Shown in pieces: positions 7,213 to 14,886 of a DNA stretch of 18,637 nucleotides. Below the pieces are notes generated by a model that did not search any database, was not told where the DNA came from, and worked only from the letters and a program-made list of their open reading frames with translations. This DNA comes from CAYNNP01 sp964398215 (lineage in GTDB: Bacteria > Planctomycetota > Planctomycetia > Pirellulales > Pirellulaceae), in the NCBI GenBank assembly GCA_964398215.1, contig CAYNNP010000130.1, forward strand, positions 1-18,637, given 5' to 3'. Position 1 is the stretch's first letter. Each line of letters begins with the position of its first letter. Position numbers and translations under genes: made by a program.

Positions 7213-8217
7213 CTATAGGTGATCCCATGTGCTGTAAGCGTTTAGAACTTTCTCGCCGCATGCGTCATACCACTGCAGCTCGATGCGGCGAATTTTGTCA
7301 ATCTTCTTAATTTCGTATTCTGGCCCGCCGTCCAGCCGGGTAAAGATCGGTCGATTCGTTTCTAGTTCATAGAATCTTGCCCACAAGGGACTTGCTGAAT
7401 CGTCCTGGACCAATTTTTGTGCCTTTCGAGAATATCGATGGCCGACAATCTTGGTTGATCGAAACCAATGCACGCCTGATCTGACCGCGTCGATGACTTC
7501 TAGTGACGGATCATCCAAACGCATCAAAAACAACAATACCTCGCCGCTTTCAATCGTGGCCAGAGGTGGATCTTGGTCGCTTTGCTGCTGAACTGGTTTC
7601 AGCAAATCCGTGTCGTTCTGGGCACACCAGATTGTTCGTTCGCCATTCACAACGACTTGGCAATCAAGAATACAGTTGACGGCTTTTTGCACTGCCGTTT
7701 CAGCACGCGTCCGCTGGCTTGCGTCCAGAAATGCGAAGTCATCATCCGTGACAACTTCGCGCAGAAAATTCATCAATCCAATCATGCAATTGCATTCGAA
7801 CGTGTTGGATCGATTGGAATTGTCTGTGGAAGTATGCTGTTTAGCCCAACCACCGTTCTGATACTGGGCTTCAAGAATCAGATCAACGCCTTTGACAACG
7901 GCTTGCTTATACCGGACGTCATCGGTTAATCGGGCCGCCCGGGCCAGCGTCCGCAGTTCGCTGGTTGTTGCACCATTCGCAAAGGACCCGGACAGTTGCT
8001 TGCGGTCGCCTTTGAATAGAATTTTTGTCGTATTTCGGTTCGGCCAATCACCGTTTGGTGTTTGCCAAGAAAGAATGCAACTCAAGACGTGCTTGCCTTG
8101 ATCACCAGAAAACCACTGATCAGGTTTGCCCACCAAATTTGCGGCGTTACTGTTTGCCTGCAACGGTAACGAGGTAACCAGAAGGAGAGTAGTAGCGAAA
8201 AGAGTTCGACTAGTCAT
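7213..8217 (-). CDS. pectate lyase-like protein, PL10 type, divergent
   Basis: The start chosen is ATG at 8217 (334 residues); a TTG at 8229 is possible but the ATG gives a clean signal peptide (TLFATTLLLVTSLPLQANS). The fold should be an alpha/alpha toroid as in polysaccharide lyase family 10. Family landmarks seen are NGDWPNRNT, NGATTSEL, QNGGWAKQ, WCAQND, ESGEVLLFLM and, near the end, PLWARFYELETNRPIF followed by DG. Several positions differ from the family as I remember it: the usual D in DNGATT is Ala80, the FNDN calcium site reads FECN (140-143, Asp to Cys), and WCAQHD has Asn for His. The basic residues of PLWARF and NRPIF are kept. The protein is probably periplasmic or secreted and may bind or cleave an acidic polysaccharide other than pectate, or be non-catalytic. 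It stands alone on this strand, with the promoter region in the long intergenic stretch to its right. Confidence 0.8.
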   Translation of the reverse strand: MTSRTLFATTLLLVTSLPLQANSNAANLVGKPDQWFSGDQGKHVLSCILSWQTPNGDWPNRNTTKILFKGDRKQLSGSFANGATTSELRTLARAARLTDDVRYKQAVVKGVDLILEAQYQNGGWAKQHTSTDNSNRSNTFECNCMIGLMNFLREVVTDDDFAFLDASQRTRAETAVQKAVNCILDCQVVVNGERTIWCAQNDTDLLKPVQQQSDQDPPLATIESGEVLLFLMRLDDPSLEVIDAVRSGVHWFRSTKIVGHRYSRKAQKLVQDDSASPLWARFYELETNRPIFTRLDGGPEYEIKKIDKIRRIELQWYDACGEKVLNAYSTWDHL

Positions 8218-8298
8218 GTGAGCATGCAAGGACTGTGGAGTGTGGACTCGTTTCCTTGTTCACCAATCTGTTTAAGCAAGAAGCAATTTCAATGGACG

Positions 8299-8365
8299 AG
8301 CCCCACAATTTGAGTTAGACGTGACTAACGGCGATAACAAGTGGGGCTTCCTGTAACGCCGTTAG
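8299..8365. repeat. interleaved inverted repeats, possible pseudoknot
   Basis: Two perfect inverted repeats interlock: agccccac 8299-8306 with gtggggct 8341-8348, and ctaacggcg 8325-8333 with cgccgttag 8357-8365. The order A-B-A'-B' would give an H-type pseudoknot in RNA, or two alternative hairpins. It lies in the upstream region of the pectate lyase-like gene. It could also be a dispersed intergenic repeat. Confidence 0.5.
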
Positions 8366-8542
8366 CCAAGCCATCGGAATGCACCAAATGCCTAGCGCGG
8401 AACCAATCTACAACTTGAATCCATCAGCAAGGCAAAACACCCGGGTGCACTTCCATCGAGCAAAACGCTCTATTCTTAAAGCATGTTCTTTCGCAGGATC
8501 TTCCGGCATTTTGCGTTTTTTACTGTTTTTTTGTTTACTTCA

Positions 8543-8578
8543 CCGAGCGATGCTCGGACTAGGAAGACACGGCTTCCT
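8543..8578. repeat. two tandem small hairpins
   Basis: A 6-bp stem with a 3-base loop (ccgagc-gat-gctcgg, 8543-8557) is followed three bases later by a 6-bp stem with a 6-base loop (aggaag-acacgg-cttcct, 8561-8578). T-rich sequence lies to their left (8515-8538), so they might also slow transcription from the right. The compact design resembles an intergenic repeat unit. Confidence 0.45.
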
Positions 8579-8615
8579 GATTGGTAGATGGTAAGTTTCG
8601 AAACTCGGTTTCCAT

Positions 8616-8649
8616 GAAAAAACCGCCAACTGCAAAAGAGTTGACGGTT
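8616..8649 (-). terminator. intrinsic terminator on the minus strand
   Basis: On the minus strand an 11-bp stem with one mismatch (8649-8639 with 8631-8621, 7-base loop) is followed by a run of six T (the plus-strand A-run 8617-8622). It would end a transcript coming from the right. The nearest gene is rtcA, whose stop is about 400 bases upstream. So it ends either a long rtcA 3' region or a separate short transcript starting between 8650 and 9057. Confidence 0.7.
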
Positions 8650-8873
8650 CGCGTTTCAAGCATCGTTCGCTTTGGCTAAGACGAACACGAAGTACTCTGC
8701 TTACATAACATAGACTTCAAAATGCTTGGCATACGCAGCCGTACATAAATGCCAGGTCGAGAAAATCCAAGGATTGACCACGGCAGGTTGCGAGCGACGT
8801 GGTCGTTGGCCTGACCACTGGAAAATTCCGGCAAGTTGGCAGCGCTCGTCCGGCGCTATCCAAAAAAGTATAT

Positions 8874-8918
8874 TCACGCGTAGCTTGTCTGTAATTGTGC
8901 GATCGTCACAGGAGGCAT
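8874..8918 (-). CDS. possible 14-codon leader frame with a strong, hairpin-masked ribosome site
   Basis: AGGAGG (8929-8924) stands five bases before an ATG (8918). The frame reads MPPVTIAQLQTSYA and stops at 8874-8876. Codons 2-3 (CCTCCT) are the exact complement of the AGGAGG, giving a 6-bp stem whose 8-base loop includes the ATG, so the ribosome site would be masked. It could be a leader peptide, a remnant of a decayed gene or chance. It is the best Shine-Dalgarno on the minus strand of the window, which is the only reason to list it. Confidence 0.2.
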   Translation of the reverse strand: MPPVTIAQLQTSYA

Positions 8919-9057
8919 CACTTCCTCCTAATATTCAGAGCGTCCATCGAGAGAGTTTCTTCCCAAATCGAAGATCTTTTCCGAAAAAAGCTCCACGAAA
9001 CCTGAAACACACGGCAAATAGGTCGCCTGATTGATGAACTCGGCACAGCAAAGAAGG

Positions 9058-10095
9058 TCATTTTGGGGCGAATTTGACCACGAAGCAGTCCTTGGACTCT
9101 TCTTGTACCTCGGCTGCGATCGGCAAAAAGGTCTGCAATACATCGATGTGCGTTTTGCTGTGTAGCGACAATGGACCGGTCCGAAATCGACTCGTGTGGC
9201 CTTGGCTGGCAGCGAGCCCCATCGGCATCATCAGTTGGTCAGCAAGGTACTGGCCGACAGGCACATCACTTGCCAAATATGCTTTGGCCTCCCGAACAAC
9301 GGATCTTGCAACTTGTTCTGCTGCGACGCCCCGTTGCCCAATTCCAATCATCAGCTCGGTAACGTTGGGCGAATGCAGTTCAATCATCACAACGTTTCCG
9401 GTGCCGACGGAGTCTTGCAGTTCGATGACTTCGCAGCAGCTTTCGGTCCAGCTCATTTTGCGCCGAATCACGTCACACTCGCGCACCCCAATATCACTTG
9501 GTAGATTCGCGACAACGGCACGTACTCGCGGCGTCGGTTTCTTGCATCCGCGTTCAATCAACTCAAGCCCGGTCAATTCATGTTGCGGTTGGATCGTGAT
9601 TGAAAATTTGCCACCGCCCGCTGGAAAGAACCCGTACGAAATCAGATCCGCCGCGACGCGTGGCCCCATCTTTTCTAACTGCGGAAAGAACGCCTTGGTC
9701 AAAAAGTGAAAGGGAGGTGCCCAGGGATTGTGAGTTCCACCTGAGAACGCGACGGTTGATGGTTCGGTGGCAAGCATCAACGCTGGTAGTACGGTTTGGG
9801 CAACAAGTGACGTGCTGCCAGCAGTACCAACTTCAAAGCTATAGTCACCGGGCTTGATTGCTCCCGGCTCGAAAGTTAGCGAACTGGAATTCAGTTGGTC
9901 GCCAGTGACTTTGCCCTCGCAAATTTCCGCAGCAGCGCGAACACAGGTTACATGTTGTTTTTTAAGGCCAGATTTCTTCCGGCCAGCGCGGATGTTGGAT
10001 ATTGAAATCGGTGTCTGTGTGACCACCGACAACGCCAGCGAAGAACGAATGATCTGACCGCCACCTTCGCCTTGGGATCCATCGATTTCGATCAT
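9058..10095 (-). CDS. rtcA: RNA 3'-terminal phosphate cyclase
   Basis: RtcA turns an RNA 3'-phosphate end into a 2',3'-cyclic phosphate using ATP, through a covalent histidine-AMP step. The 345-residue length matches bacterial members. The N-terminal DGSQGEGGGQIIRSSLALS (5-23) is the family signature, followed by NIRAGRKKSGLKKQH (usually AGR..PGL), GGTHNPWAPP and FFPAGGGKF blocks, and VGQYLADQLMMPMGLA near the end. The likely nucleophile is His312 (context LHSKTHIDVLQTFLP), matched by eye to the catalytic His of the Escherichia coli enzyme. ATG at 10095 is the natural start and directly precedes the conserved DGSQGEGGGQ block. No RtcB ligase, RtcR regulator or other RNA-repair gene is adjacent; the gene is divergent from the sulfatase. 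It is cytoplasmic. Confidence 0.95.
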   Translation of the reverse strand: MIEIDGSQGEGGGQIIRSSLALSVVTQTPISISNIRAGRKKSGLKKQHVTCVRAAAEICEGKVTGDQLNSSSLTFEPGAIKPGDYSFEVGTAGSTSLVAQTVLPALMLATEPSTVAFSGGTHNPWAPPFHFLTKAFFPQLEKMGPRVAADLISYGFFPAGGGKFSITIQPQHELTGLELIERGCKKPTPRVRAVVANLPSDIGVRECDVIRRKMSWTESCCEVIELQDSVGTGNVVMIELHSPNVTELMIGIGQRGVAAEQVARSVVREAKAYLASDVPVGQYLADQLMMPMGLAASQGHTSRFRTGPLSLHSKTHIDVLQTFLPIAAEVQEESKDCFVVKFAPK

Positions 10096-10297
10096 CCGTT
10101 TCTATACCCCGCTACGACCTGCCGCTTGTAGAGAATCAATTTGTCGATAGCAGCGACTGATCTATCGCTGGTCAAAATAGTGCAGTTTTTCAGGAGTGTC
10201 CAGACGCGGATTCGTCTCGTGCCAGATGAGTTTTAAATCGAGCTGCCCAGAAAACAAGTTATCATGATGGCCCGAACCAACTGAATTCGCCTTGAGT
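10096..10297. other. divergent intergenic region between rtcA and the sulfatase
   Basis: These 202 bases must carry the promoters for both divergent genes, unless rtcA is read from further away. I see no convincing -35/-10 pair or Shine-Dalgarno on either side. A 6-bp inverted repeat (cgatag/ctatcg) near 10145-10167 is the only structure noticed and could be chance. Confidence 0.35.
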
Positions 10298-12898
10298 ATG
10301 AAAACGATGTTGAAGCTGATTTTTGCTTTGTCCGCATTGACCATTTTTTCAGTCGCGAACGGCACATGCCAAGCTGAGAATGCACGACGTCCGAATATCG
10401 TTTTCATTTTGGCGGATGACCTGGGCTACGGAGATGTGCAATGTTTTGGCAAGTCGAAGTGTAAGATTGCGACCCCAAACTTTGATCGTTTGGCATCTGA
10501 GGGGATTCGTTTTACCGATGCCTATGCCAACGCATCGGTTTGTGTGCCAACGCGGGTTGCGATCATGACGGGCACGTATCCTTGGCGCCTGCCGAAGCCC
10601 TCAAAGGCAGGCCCGTGGGGATACCTGGGGGCACAGTTTTCGACACAGCAACATACGCTGGGCAAGATGCTGCAGGCTGCTGGCTACCACACCGGCTACG
10701 TTGGCAAGTGGCACCTCGGCACCGTGATGCAAACCAAGGACGGAAAAACACAGAGCCCTGATAACGTTGATTACTCGAAACCGCTTTCGGTTGGTGCGTC
10801 CGACCATGGCTTTGATGAAAGTTTCATCCTGCCCGGATCGTTGGACATGTACCCGTATGCTTTCGTGCGAAACAATCGGTGGGTAGGGAAGGTCACAGCG
10901 AAAAAAGGTTGGAGTGCGTTCAATCGAGTTGGGCCTGCCGAAGTTGATTTTGAAGACACCAAAGTCTTGGATACTTTTACATCCGAAGCCGAACGTTTCA
11001 TTGGCAGCGCGATGGCGACACGCTCCGATGACAACGGCAAACCGTTCTTTCTATATCTTGCGCTCACTGCGCCGCACACACCAGTCAGTCCCAGCAGCAC
11101 ATTTCGCAACCAAAGTGGGCTTGGTATTTACGGCGATTTTGTGATGGAGACGGATCACTGTGTCGGTCGTATTTTAGATGCGCTGGACAAGCATAAGATT
11201 GCAAATGATACGCTGGTTGTTGCCACTTCTGATCATGGGCCAGCTGCCTACGCTGGTGTAATTGCGAAAGCAACATATGGGCAAAATCGATTGATGCAAG
11301 ACGCTGGGCATTTTAGCAACGGGCCATTTCGCGGCTACAAATTCTCCGTCTACGAAGGTGGCTTGCGAGTTCCGATGGTGGCAAGATGGCCTGCTGTCAG
11401 CCCAGTCAATTCAAGCTGCGATCGAATCGTTGGGTTGCCCGACATGATGGCGACGTTCGCCGATGTCGCTGGCATTCAGCTTCGTGACGAAGAAGCGTTG
11501 GACTCATCTAGCTTGCTGCCGTTGCTGAAAGATCCCAGTGCGGAACCAGTTCGCGAATCGATTCTGCTGTCGGGAACTCATGGAATGTGCATTCGATCAG
11601 GAGCGGAAAAACTGTGTCTTTGTCCCGGCAGTGGAAGCCTAGGACGCTATGGCAATCACCCGAAAACCCAGAACGCTTGGGAGCAAGCACTCAAGAGTTA
11701 CGGTAAAACCCCAACGAATCATGACGAACTGGCCCGCGCGCCGTTTGTCCAGTTGTTCAACGTGACCAGCGACCGACACGAAGATCGGAATCTTGCCAGC
11801 GAATCGCCTGATCGTGTGAAATATTTGTACGAAATGGCAAAGGAACAAATTTCTAGCGGTCGAACTAGGCCCGGAAAATTTTCCGCTAAGGCTCGCGATG
11901 TGAAGGCGATCCAAGCTCCCGGATTCGTTTGGAAATCACGAAAGGTAAATTCGGATGTCAGTATCGTTCACGAACCCGGACGCGGTATCACGGCGACATG
12001 CGATGGCAAGCCAATCTTGAAGTACAACATAGCGACCAAAGAGCCTCCGCATCCGATCGAAAAACTGTTCCGCCGCAGTGGTTATATCCATCCGGTTTTC
12101 ACGCCAAGTGGCAAAGAGGTGACGGGTGATTTTGCGCAGGATCATCCGCATCAGCACGCACTTTTTAACGCCTGGACAAATACGACATTCCAAGGCCACG
12201 ATGTGGACTTTTGGAATCAGCGAAAACAGCAGGGCCGTGTCGCGCATGACAAAGTCATCGAGGTTGGCGATGATTTCTTTACCGTTCAGCTACGCCACGA
12301 AGACATCACTGATGCTAAGAAACCAGTGACAGTGTTGTTGGAAACATGGACGATCCGAGTGCTGGGAAAAGTCGACGGTGCGAACGTCTTCGACATCACA
12401 TCAAAACAAACTTGCGTAGCGCAGGCTCCGTTGCGGATCAATGAGTATCACTACGGCGGAATGGGCATTCGGTGCCACAATAGCTGGGCGACAAAGGAAG
12501 GTGCCAGTGCGTTGAAACGGTTTCAAAAAGCTGGCGCTCAGCAAGAGTCGATGACGATGCCGCCGATGGAGCTAACTCGCCATCGTTTCATGACCAGCGA
12601 GGGCAAAGGTCGCCTTGACGGAAATCACACTCGCCCACTCTGGGTCAATCTTTCCGGGCTGGTTGACGATGAACTTGCTGGCGTAACAGTGATGGGACAC
12701 AGAACGAATTTTCGTTTTCCACAACCTGTTCGGTTACATCCCAGCAAGCCTTATTTTTGCTTTGCCCCAATGGTGATCGGCGAATTTAGCATTCATCCTC
12801 GCGAAGAATATGTGTCGAAGTTTCGCTACGTTGTCCATGATGGAGAAATGAAACGGCCAAGAGTGAATCGGCAGTGGAAAGAATTTCAGGCCAAGTGA
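10298..12898 (+). CDS. sulfatase fused to a C-terminal DUF6807 (PmoA-like) domain
   Basis: The ATG at 10298 is chosen over the TTG at 10292; it gives 866 residues with a signal peptide (MKTMLKLIFALSALTIFSV, cut near CQA). Residues about 25-525 are a type I sulfatase: RPNIVFILADDLGYGD with metal ligands Asp40 and Asp41, the formylglycine motif CVPTR at 82-86 followed by VAIMTG, GKWHLG and TSDHGP. Cys82 would need the FGE maturase for activity. Residues about 540-866 match the DUF6807/PmoA type, with DHPHQHALFNAW near 615 and a YHYGGMGIR block. DUF6807 proteins are usually separate and occur near sugar-degradation genes. The fusion suggests the two parts act on the same substrate, likely a sulfated polysaccharide or glycoside, outside the cytoplasm. 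Sulfatases are expanded in marine planctomycetes, which fits. The specific substrate cannot be read from the sequence. Confidence 0.92.
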   Translation: MKTMLKLIFALSALTIFSVANGTCQAENARRPNIVFILADDLGYGDVQCFGKSKCKIATPNFDRLASEGIRFTDAYANASVCVPTRVAIMTGTYPWRLPKPSKAGPWGYLGAQFSTQQHTLGKMLQAAGYHTGYVGKWHLGTVMQTKDGKTQSPDNVDYSKPLSVGASDHGFDESFILPGSLDMYPYAFVRNNRWVGKVTAKKGWSAFNRVGPAEVDFEDTKVLDTFTSEAERFIGSAMATRSDDNGKPFFLYLALTAPHTPVSPSSTFRNQSGLGIYGDFVMETDHCVGRILDALDKHKIANDTLVVATSDHGPAAYAGVIAKATYGQNRLMQDAGHFSNGPFRGYKFSVYEGGLRVPMVARWPAVSPVNSSCDRIVGLPDMMATFADVAGIQLRDEEALDSSSLLPLLKDPSAEPVRESILLSGTHGMCIRSGAEKLCLCPGSGSLGRYGNHPKTQNAWEQALKSYGKTPTNHDELARAPFVQLFNVTSDRHEDRNLASESPDRVKYLYEMAKEQISSGRTRPGKFSAKARDVKAIQAPGFVWKSRKVNSDVSIVHEPGRGITATCDGKPILKYNIATKEPPHPIEKLFRRSGYIHPVFTPSGKEVTGDFAQDHPHQHALFNAWTNTTFQGHDVDFWNQRKQQGRVAHDKVIEVGDDFFTVQLRHEDITDAKKPVTVLLETWTIRVLGKVDGANVFDITSKQTCVAQAPLRINEYHYGGMGIRCHNSWATKEGASALKRFQKAGAQQESMTMPPMELTRHRFMTSEGKGRLDGNHTRPLWVNLSGLVDDELAGVTVMGHRTNFRFPQPVRLHPSKPYFCFAPMVIGEFSIHPREEYVSKFRYVVHDGEMKRPRVNRQWKEFQAK

Positions 12899-12959
12899 TT
12901 GCCTGTAGCCGGGGCAGAACTGACCTGTCTGACACTTAAATCTTTGGCTGAAATGGCCA

Positions 12960-12987
12960 AAAGTCTTGACGACGTCGCCAAGACTTT
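12960..12987. repeat. 28-bp near-perfect palindrome between convergent genes
   Basis: The sequence is a palindrome of aaagtcttg, a, cgacgtcg, c, caagacttt with one mismatched pair. The flank gctac continues the likeness to a second element at 18206-18230. It lies between the converging sulfatase and RGG-protein genes. No T-run follows, but a stem of this size could still block read-through. It is probably a REP-like repeat. Confidence 0.75.
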
Positions 12988-13017
12988 CGCTACACAGGAA
13001 CCAACTTTTTCGTCGTC

Positions 13018-14886
13018 TTACTGGGCTGCTTCTGGCACAGCATCAACTGCCCATTGCCGAACAATCGCAAGCTTTTCTTCTGGTGGACCGTACAGGATCA
13101 TCATCGCATCGTCGCCACCAACAACATCAAACGCTTGTTCAACTTCAGCCTCAGTCAGCAAGCCTTGTAGTTGGTAGTAACGAATTTCCGCCAAGGCCGC
13201 GAGGCTATTGCGTTTCGCTGTTGATAACAAAACGGCAACCCGTTGCTTTGCTGATGGTGCAGTCAGCGCTGGCATCGCTGACGTCATCAGACTGCGATCT
13301 GTAATCAACCATAGGCTTGCCATTTGATTTTGGACGTATTCGCGATGGTCATACTTTCCTGACCGAGCAAATTTGACGGCTTCCGCCGAATCGATTCCCT
13401 TGGTGACGCCAAGCGATTTCCCGCTGGCCACATGCATCAATCGGCAACGGGAAGTATTTTGTCCCGAACCGCGGACGGCCTTCAGGTAGATGTCGAAATG
13501 AAAAACGATATCAACACCTTCGCCTTTTGCCATCTTCACGGCACTGTCGGCCATGTCAACTTCACCGAAGAACGAAATCCCTGGTTTCCACATCGGTGTT
13601 GGTTCAACACTGTCCGCCAATGCGTCTTCGATTTCTTGACCAACCGAAAAACTAGATTGCGTCTGTGTGATTTCTCCAGAGCCATTGTCGTTGGCAACTT
13701 CTTCGCCTCCAGGAGCAATCACGTTCGTGAGAGCCGAACCGAATTTACCAGAGCGATACCGAGTCTCAAACTCTTCTGCTGTGACCGCGGCAACCAAGCC
13801 AAGGTAGCGTTCCATTTTTTCAAGCGCGTCTCCGCTCAACATGTCTCGCGAGGGCGTAATCGATGATCCGCCGCGACCACCACGGCCACCGGATCCACCA
13901 CGGCCACCTCCGCCACGCCCATCTTCTTCAAATTCGTCACCGGCCCCACCTAGGCCTCGAGGGTCACCTCCGCGTCCGCCACCCTGATCGCGGCCATCTG
14001 GCTCGCTCTCGAAATCACCACCGCCACCGCCGCGTCCACCACCGCCGCCGCCACGTCCACCACCGTCGCCGCCGCGTCCACCGCCGCCTCCGCGACCTCC
14101 ACCACTACTGGGTGTACTGGATTTAGCGCCTTCTTGGATTGGGCTTGGGTCAATGTCTGTATCGCCGCGAACGGAATACGAGACCGCGAAACGGACTGCC
14201 CAAACAGGTTTCTTCAAAAACTTGCTTAGCTTGGCAGATTGCAGCATTGGCCCAGCGTCTTCGTACTCGCACGCCATGTGTCCATGCAATAGCCCCAGAG
14301 CCAGAGGATAGTTTCCGCTTTGAAAGGCATGAGACGCTTCGGATGCCAAAACTGGTCCGCCCTTGGGAGTATTGTCTTCGGCTGGCGCCGCCAGTTGCCC
14401 CCACCTGATCGAACCCAGCGATTGAAGCCCTGGCCCGGCAATCCCTCCACCCATTGATGGCGTTCCAGCACTGTGGCTGTCAAATCCAGCCGAGCCTCCG
14501 CCGCCGCGTCTGCCGTCCCTTTCGTCTTCGAACTCTTCGGGGCCGCCACCGCGCATATCCCTTTCATCTTCGAACTCTTCGGGACCACCTCGACCGCCGC
14601 CACCTCGGGCACCGCCTCTGCCGTTTTCTAACCCTCCCGAATCAAACTCGCTGCGGCCGGATCGGCCATCAGTTCGACCGCCAGCACCCAACTGTCCTGG
14701 CTCTTGGCGGCCTTCATTACCTCTGCCTCGGTTTTCCTCACGTCCCTCGTTTGGATCCCTCCCAGCGTTTTCGTTTCGCCCCTGGTTCCCCCGATCTCTT
14801 TGGGCCCAGGTTGGAGTCGCCATGGTGGAAACCAAGAACATGGTCCCAAGGAGCATGAAACGCCGCATTATTGAGATAGGCTTCAT
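13018..14886 (-). CDS. secreted protein with RGG/glycine-rich insert, function unknown
   Basis: The frame is open to an ATG at 14946, but ATG 14886 (or 14868) places a normal signal peptide first (MRRFMLLGTMFLVSTM, then WAQ), so 14886 is chosen: 622 residues. After the signal the chain is hydrophilic and low in complexity (repeated NEGR, RGRGNEGR), with a duplicated FEDERD/GGGPEEFEDERD stretch at about 14500-14590. A folded block follows (about 175-245; SEASHAFQSGNYPLALGLLHG, a TPR-like helix pair), then an RGG/GGGR tract with acidic interruptions (about 259-342), then a second folded block to the C-terminus. That block includes FFGEVDMADSAVKMAK, VDIVFHFDIYLKAV and a helical end. RGG tracts in cytoplasmic proteins bind RNA; here the protein appears exported, so that role should not be assumed. 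I do not recognise the family. Confidence 0.82.
   Translation of the reverse strand: MKPISIMRRFMLLGTMFLVSTMATPTWAQRDRGNQGRNENAGRDPNEGREENRGRGNEGRQEPGQLGAGGRTDGRSGRSEFDSGGLENGRGGARGGGGRGGPEEFEDERDMRGGGPEEFEDERDGRRGGGGSAGFDSHSAGTPSMGGGIAGPGLQSLGSIRWGQLAAPAEDNTPKGGPVLASEASHAFQSGNYPLALGLLHGHMACEYEDAGPMLQSAKLSKFLKKPVWAVRFAVSYSVRGDTDIDPSPIQEGAKSSTPSSGGGRGGGGGRGGDGGGRGGGGGGRGGGGGDFESEPDGRDQGGGRGGDPRGLGGAGDEFEEDGRGGGGRGGSGGRGGRGGSSITPSRDMLSGDALEKMERYLGLVAAVTAEEFETRYRSGKFGSALTNVIAPGGEEVANDNGSGEITQTQSSFSVGQEIEDALADSVEPTPMWKPGISFFGEVDMADSAVKMAKGEGVDIVFHFDIYLKAVRGSGQNTSRCRLMHVASGKSLGVTKGIDSAEAVKFARSGKYDHREYVQNQMASLWLITDRSLMTSAMPALTAPSAKQRVAVLLSTAKRNSLAALAEIRYYQLQGLLTEAEVEQAFDVVGGDDAMMILYGPPEEKLAIVRQWAVDAVPEAAQ
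13863..14110 (-). repeat. glycine/arginine low-complexity tract
   Basis: On the minus strand GGN/CGN codons repeat to encode runs such as RGGGGGRGGDGGGRGG, broken twice by acidic segments (DFESEPDGRDQ and GDEFEEDGR). On the plus strand this is a run of ccgcc/ccacc triplets that keeps false frames open. Length variation by slippage is likely between strains. Confidence 0.7.

Larger units (their letters stand above)
8366..9057. other. long intergenic stretch without a convincing gene
   Basis: Between the pectate lyase-like start and the rtcA stop lie 840 bases (8218-9057) with only short, weak open frames. Their proteins resemble no family I know. The stretch contains the interleaved repeats at 8299-8365, tandem hairpins at 8543-8578, a minus-strand terminator at 8617-8649, a 7-bp stem (gaccacg/cgtggtc) around 8775-8803 and an AGGAGG-led mini-frame at 8874-8918 on the minus strand. 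It may hold a small RNA or decayed gene transcribed leftwards, or several intergenic repeats. Confidence 0.5.

Noticed and set aside
8379..8594. 71-codon plus-strand frame in the long intergenic region
   Set aside because: It runs through the small hairpins at 8543-8578, has no ribosome site and its product has no recognisable feature.
8701..8936. Minus-strand frame ending AAYAKHFEVYVM just upstream of the terminator
   Set aside because: It is open for about 78 codons but has only a GTG as a possible start, and the nearby AGGAGG serves a different frame. It could be a gene remnant, but there is too little to call.
8726..9034. 102-codon plus-strand frame
   Set aside because: Composition is unlike the window's real proteins (rich in Arg, Ser and Trp), no ribosome site is visible, and it runs antisense to the candidate minus-strand transcript.
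13863..14612. Plus- and minus-strand alternative frames across the glycine-rich gene
   Set aside because: They are shadows of the GGN/CGN codon tract and the acidic direct repeat; products are His/Arg- or Val/Ala-rich low-complexity sequence.
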